Shown here piece after piece: positions 58,763-64,000 of a DNA stretch of 64,000 nucleotides. The stretch is from Brachypodium distachyon. Lineage: Eukaryota; Streptophyta; Magnoliopsida; Poales; Poaceae. Position 1 is the stretch's first letter, and each line of letters begins with the position of its first letter. The stretch is from the NCBI RefSeq assembly GCF_000005505.3, contig NC_016132.3, forward strand, positions 31,944,914-32,008,913, written 5' to 3'. Below the pieces are notes generated by a model. It saw only the letters and a list, made by a program, of their open reading frames with translations, had not been told where the DNA came from and searched no databases. A program made the translations under genes and the position numbers.

Positions 58763-59636
58763 GTTCGATCTGGACGTTTATAAGCGTTAAAAAGCTAAGG
58801 ACATGACCAAGAACTTTTATTTTTGGAGTTTCTTCGTTTGATTCCATCTTTGGTAGTAAATTTGGTGAAATCTGAGAAGAATCCTCCTATTAGGAGTCTT
58901 AGAAAATAAGTATCGCTCCTTTTTTTCAACAAAAATCAAAAGGCTGGTCAATACTAGTTAATCATATCTTTAGCCAAGAAAAGTGGAAAAATGCTATCCT
59001 GGCATAACAAAACTAGCTAGAACTTTTCCATACATTTTTCTTAAGAAAGCTCACGAACACAATGACCACTTGTAAATTGTAATGGGGGCAACCACCGGCA
59101 TCAGAATGCCGACCTGTTTCTTAAAATACATAGACTGTTCTTATGGAGAATTGCAGTTATTCCTCCGTAAGAATGCTTAATAGTCATCACAGCATCAGTT
59201 CATCTTTAAAAGAATAAAGCAATTGTTCTTTTATCAGATATATTCTCTCATCAGACTTAACGAACCTTATTGTCTCCTTCACTAAACGTGGTTCTCTGTA
59301 CTGCATCAAGGGTCAAATTCGAAAAATGCAAAAAACAAAATGATGGCTTCATGATCTGTAAAGATAATTTTTCCAGCACCGAAAGGGATTCTAATTGTAG
59401 TACACAGTTTAAAATGTGAGCATCTGATGACGTGCAATAAATTAACGTAACGCCGTCTGAAATAGTAGAAACAAATATATAAAGGAAAACAAAGATACTT
59501 CTTTAATGTATATTTTACTGAGGTTGTGTTTATAGCATTACGTTAGATTCTGTTGCAATTGTCTTGTCTATCTTTTTAGTTGTTGCCTATTTACCGTTTT
59601 GATAACCAATTTTGTTTTTGCTTTTGAGAAACATAG
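58763..59636. other. intergenic AT-rich sequence
   Basis: I see no gene or repeat that can be named. Confidence 0.4.
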
Positions 59637-59920
59637 TACAAACGCAGAGACTCACAAACACGCGTGAACATTCATCTCTATGAACGCACACACGCACACC
59701 GTACCCTTATGAACACCTTCGAGAGACTGAGTCGGGTCGGCGGGTCCTGAGAGATTGACGAAGTCACCACAGCCGCCTCGCAGTTGACTGATGCGTCACC
59801 TACCACTGAAAACAAAGCGCCGGTCAAATCCTGAATTAAATCCAGAAAATGTGAGCACCCATGCAAGTCTAATACTTGAACCTTCGTGGGTTGGTTCTAC
59901 CACAAGAAACCACACCACTG
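59637..59920 (-). repeat. SINE-like repeat copy, inverted
   Basis: Read on the minus strand: 'gggttggttctaccac', a B-box-like 'ggttcaagtattaga', 'ggatttgaccggcg', 'ggtgacttcgtcaatctctc', 'ctcagtctctcgaaggtgtt' and a GTGTGCGT-rich tail. The tail half matches 55540-55700 in opposite orientation. A tRNA-like head with a repeated tail fits a SINE; the family is not named. Confidence 0.55.
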
Positions 59921-60113
59921 AGATGGGTACGAAAGAGATTCCGAGCTACTTCCGTAACACTCGATGGCCTGAGTTCTTCAAAACTCACTGAACACGGCCA
60001 GGAGACTTCTAAAAAAGTTCTAACTATAACAAAGTTGGGTTACACCACCGAGTTTTTCAACTCGCTCATGCCAGCAGATAGAGGCCAACGCTTTTTATGC
60101 TCATGTTCATGTA

Positions 60114-60221
60114 TTCATTCCGTCCCAAGTGAATCAAATTTATTCAAATATGCATGTATCTATATCTAAATAGCATCTAGATACATGTAATAGAAACTCA
60201 CTTGATATGGGACTGAGGGAG
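60114..60221. mobile_element. Stowaway MITE
   Basis: Left end 'ttcattccgtcccaagtgaa' after TA; right end 'actcacttgatatgggact' then 'gagggag' before TA (60222-60223). Length 108 bp. Confidence 0.8.
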
Positions 60222-60688
60222 TACATATTTTGTTGCATTGCATGTTTGCATATTTGGTTGTTTTTGAAGCAGGATATCGTGGACATGTCTAAGGAGAGAA
60301 ATGTTTAATCAGTGGACATTTTTGCGTCCCTAGACGTGAACAAAGCAAAAGCAAATTGAGCGCACATTGCTCTTTATCATAATGTAAACTTAAATGGTGA
60401 ATTCAGCCTTGGACCTCATGCATGACGTCTAGTGTAAATGGATTCATACAAGGTGGCAACACCGACAAAATTACATCTTGCAAAAATCGTCGGCACTACC
60501 GACCCGCAACTATCAGAAATTTGGTTTACTACCGTCAGCAATATCTTTTCTTTTTACTCGCCATCGGCACTATTGACCCACCACCAATCGCTACCATCAA
60601 CCGACACCTGTGATTTTTCACTTAGGGCATCTTCAACAGCTACTAGCTAAACACCCATGCGTTGCAACGGATAAAATAAATTAAACTA

Positions 60689-60801
60689 CTCACTCCGTCC
60701 CATAATAAGTGACGCAATATTACATGTATCTAGACTTTTTTTGGATATAGATACATTCATATTTGGATAAATTTGAGTCACTTAATATGAAACGGAGGGA
60801 G
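60689..60801. mobile_element. Stowaway MITE
   Basis: Begins CTCACTCCGTCCCATAATAA after TA (60687-60688) and ends 'aatatgaaacggagggag'; the right TA has become CA. Length 113 bp. Close relative of the 51878 copy by its internal 'acatgtatctagac'. Confidence 0.8.
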
Positions 60802-63339
60802 CAATTGTTATAGATAAATTAGACTAAAAACTGATATGATATATATAAGCAATGTTTGCGAGTAATGAGATCTCCAAATCTGGTGGCAAAGATCACTACC
60901 ATCTCAGTTTATTGCTATAGATTTGCGTTAGAACAAAATGAAAAGTCTTTTACAATAGAAGGAGGTGACGGACCATCGCCTCCAATTGGCTCTTTTATAA
61001 GAGTAAAGAGATGTTAGGTGTTGGTAAATTTGTCATGTATAAACTTTTGATGATATGTCGCATATTAAATGAAGAAAAAGAAAAAATTGTGTGTAGAAAT
61101 TGACCCCGTACCTAAAACAGAGAAAGAGAAAGATAAGATTGACCGACGAGGATGAAGATTTCGCTCAGCCAGAATGGGGTGATTTGATAGGAGCTCGTCG
61201 CTCGGTTTATAACAGGATCAATGTACTTACAAGTGCACCCAAAAAAATCATGCTAACACAAAACCCCTTCTCTGGTGACATTTTTATGCTGACATTCATT
61301 GCCGGTACGAAGACTTCTATATCCAGAATGAACTTAATAGATCCAAGAAGCAGCAATAGGATTGGTGAAATTTCAAACCACATGCAGGAGCAGCTCGAAG
61401 CACCAACACGTTGCATTAGCGAAATAACAGTTTGCTTCCCTTTGATATGGTGTCCTCCTGCTTTCCAATGCTTCTGTCCAAGCTCCCCAAAGTTCGTCAG
61501 AAAAACTGCAGGTTCCATAAAAGGTAGTGCTCGATAGAAGGCGTCCAAGACTGTTATATCCAGTAAAAGCATATGATAATCCTGATGTGCAGCACAATGT
61601 TCTGCCAGGATGGACCAATTTCCTACAGCAAATGTACTGAAGATTGGATGAGTGGAGAAATGGGGATTAGGGTTAGCATAATTTGCCCATGGAGCAACGG
61701 GGATTAAGCAACGGCTTTGCCGCTGCGGTCCTGAGTACTACTCATACTAGACAGCATTTAGCACAATCTACTGACCTATCAATCCCCCGAAAAAAATTAC
61801 CATTTTGCCCATGGAACAACAGAGATTAGGCAACGGGAACGGACCTGAGTATTGCTCATATTCATACCTCATGGTTGTATACATAAATCGAGACCAATGG
61901 ATGAGACAAAATGACTGGTCCATGTTCACTTGAGGGCAACATAAAAGCACAAAGGAAAACAAGCAACTAGGAAATAGCCACCCTTTCCCTCAAAAACAGA
62001 TGCGCGAACAGCCGCCCATTCACAAAAATTGATGCTTCTCTACTGTATTCTTATCTGCGTGATCCTTTTTTATTGGAATCAAATGCTTGGCATTGAAGAT
62101 TTTGTACGTAGCATGAACACTTTAGCACATATTCAGGACTACTGATATTCTACGGAATATTCTATTATTAGTGACAATAACAAGACTGGTTGTACCACAA
62201 GGTGAAAAATAGCGAAAGATTACTTATGCTCCCTAGTAATCCTGTATGTGCAATGCACGTGTCGATTGATACATGAAAATTTATTGGCTAGAGAAAAATG
62301 TCTAAATGACTGAAGCAACTTTGATTTAGTGAGATTGAATTGTAGTAATTGAATTGATAATTTCAATAGTTGACTGAGAGCTTCCCAAATAATAGAATTA
62401 ATTTGTTGTGCAACATATATCATTAAGACTACACCATGGGGCGTTGGATTTAGCCAGTGGATAGCCGAGATCTTTAGTTCAATATCAACAACTTATCATA
62501 ATGATAAGAATCAGAATATCATAATGATGAATTAATAACAGAGCAACAAAACATGAATCAACAACTTATCATAGTGATGTTTACTCAAGATCATCAAATT
62601 AGTTAGAGGTTAACTGACAGCATCAGAATATCTAGTAGTAGTGCATATCAATTTTACCATAAAAACACAGTGTGGTTCATTACGAGTTGTAAGCACTAGC
62701 ATCAGTCCTTCTATCGGAATAATGGAACTGTTCCATGGTCCGATAATGATGCAGGGTGCTTCATATCAATGTCTGCTTGTTAACAAGTATGGAAAATGTG
62801 AAGAACGAGAGACACCAATCGATTCTCACCCTTTTCTTTCCATGTGGATCAGCAATTTCCACTCTTTAGCAGTAGCTAAAGCTAACAAGACATGTTCATG
62901 TTACTCAACATCTTCACAGTCAAGCAAATCCAAAAGCTGGAGACCATATCTCGGTATCTTGTAGGTAGAATAGGTGCTACAACATACAGGTTCTCCGGCA
63001 ACACATGGACGAATGGAGCAGCATCAAACATGAAATCTTTTGAGATTCTTGTAGGTACATGGTTAGAATTCATTCACTAGATGCTCAGAGAGACAAGAAA
63101 AGACTATTTCATCCTTAGTCGACGTTCAGTCATGCAGAAATGTTGTGTCCACCCTTAGTTCATAGGAATAAGAGAACTGAGTGGCCCTCCTGCTGATATT
63201 CCAACCTAGTGGGTTGCCAATATCTTTCCCTTCCGCACTTCAAACCATTCTGCATTATAAATAGCATGTCCATGCATTGTTGTAAACTACAAACCTAGGG
63301 CAATAGTTCTTGTGGCAAGACAAAACTTTCAGCCCAAAA
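60802..63339. other. intergenic sequence upstream of the SWEET gene
   Basis: Overlapping frames on both strands at 61100-61572 have no recognised motif. 'cctgtatgtgcaatgcacgtg' lies at 62240. The last 200 bases before 63340 should hold the SWEET promoter and 5' UTR; I see no clear TATA box. Confidence 0.4.
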
Positions 63340-63793
63340 ATGTTTCCCGATCTACGTGTAACAACGGGAATTATAGGTATTTTTGATCCGCTAGCTACTT
63401 CGATTAGTTTGCTTTATTTATTAACACCACTATGTTCTTTTCTTGCAGGAAGTGTAGTTTGCCTGCTCCTCTATGCAGCACCAATGTACAAGATAACATC
63501 ATAAGCTCCTATGTTCAGATTATAGTATATCATGAATTGCTTAACACTATCTTTTAACTCTGTTTCCCAGATTGACATTCAAACGAGTGATAAAGAAGGG
63601 CAGTGTAGAAGAATACTCATGCATACCATATATCTTAACTCTGTTCAGCAGCCTGACATATACTTGGTACGGTCTTCCAGTGGTCAGCTCTGGGTGGGAG
63701 AACTTGACTCTCTCTGGCATCAGCTCACTAGGAGTGCTCTTTGAAAGCACATTTATCAGTATATACATATGGTTTGCGCCAAGAGGAAAAAAG
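63340..63793 (+). CDS. SWEET3-like sugar transporter, first three exons
   Basis: SWEETs are bidirectional, energy-independent sugar carriers of the plasma or vacuolar membrane with two MtN3/saliva triple-helix bundles. Exon 1 (63340-63376) encodes MFPDLRVTTGIIG across the junction. Exon 2 (63449-63485) gives SVVCLLLYAAP, finishing the first membrane helix. Exon 3 starts 63571 and ends 63793 (AAG before GTAGGT). It carries LTFKRVIKKGSVEEYSCIPY, helix 2 (ILTLFSSLTYTWYGLPV), GWENLTLSGISSLGVLFEST and helix 3, ending WFAPRGKK. The conserved LTFKR...SVEEYSCIPY word after helix 1 is the SWEET signature. All splice sites are GT/AG and in phase. The MFPD start and spacing best match SWEET3-type proteins of grasses. 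About two thirds of the gene lies beyond the window. Confidence 0.93.
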
Positions 63794-64000
63794 GTAGGTT
63801 ATTTCTGCAGAACTATGACTCTGTTCCTGTGGCATATAAATTGCCTTCACTTGCACCAGCATATTATATTAAACAGTGAGACAGTAGCTTTATTTGGGCA
63901 ACTCTGATCTCTACTGTAAAAAGTAGAAATAAGACCCTTGTTTCCTTAGACAAAATGATAGAAAGTTCTGCAATATTCGGTACTTAAGTTATCACATTTG
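63794..64000 (+). other. intron 3 of the SWEET gene (incomplete)
   Basis: Begins GTAGGT and runs to the window edge without a recognisable next exon. Confidence 0.7.

Noticed and set aside
61100..61572. overlapping 145-codon plus and 121-codon minus ORFs
   Set aside because: Neither has a recognisable motif, they oppose each other, and no splice structure supports either.
1..64000. CRISPR array or bacterial operon structure
   Set aside because: Introns, plant TEs and plant genes throughout; the tandem repeats lack CRISPR-like repeat-spacer layout.

Overview
The window looks like nuclear DNA from a grass, probably one of the Pooideae. The evidence is several Stowaway-type MITEs (ends reading CTCCCTCCGT with TA flanks), two solo LTRs of the type beginning 'TGTTGGAGATATGCCCTAG' (Angela/BARE-like Ty1-copia), Ty3-gypsy elements with very long LTRs, and four intron-containing plant genes. 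There are no bacterial features. I cannot name the species from sequence alone.

Four host genes can be recognised. (1) The 5' part of a DDB1-like gene lies on the minus strand at 196-2929, six exons, leaving the window or ending on the left; ATA stands where the start ATG is expected. (2) A two-exon F-box gene of the SKIP19/FBL23 type is on the plus strand at 20572-22424. (3) A complete three-exon TRICHOME BIREFRINGENCE-LIKE O-acetyltransferase gene is on the minus strand at 30331-33295. (4) The first three exons of a SWEET3-type sugar transporter are on the plus strand at 63340-63793 and run off the right edge. The genes are unrelated in function and look like ordinary gene islands between transposons.

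Most of the rest is mobile DNA. From 3.2 to 16.1 kb lies a decayed, complex DNA-transposon region. It has Ulp1-protease-like coding exons on the plus strand, a FAR1/MULE-type transposase remnant with paired zinc knuckles on the minus strand, and about fifty plus-strand copies of a short TGAACTTCC-like motif spread through the whole block. From 16.5 to 18.8 kb is further DNA-transposon-like sequence ending in a CACTA-type TAGTG terminus. From 24,621 to 29,928 is a chromodomain Ty3-gypsy element with a perfect CCATG target duplication. A large deletion has fused half of its first LTR to the integrase coding end.

From 34.1 to 51.6 kb is a nest of gypsy elements. It holds outward-facing LTR fragments, a gag remnant, and two related defective elements arranged tail to tail: plus-strand 37,208-45,322 and minus-strand 46,932-51,593. 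A copia solo LTR (39,120-40,473, CCTCT duplication) sits in the gag of the first. From 52.7 to 54.95 kb is a PIF/Harbinger-like element carrying only a broken MYB-like ORF1. The 55-61 kb stretch holds MITEs, an inverted pair of SINE-like copies and a second copia solo LTR. I see no CRISPR array, rRNA or convincing tRNA gene. The most unusual region is the 3.2-16.1 kb composite with its strand-biased motif array.
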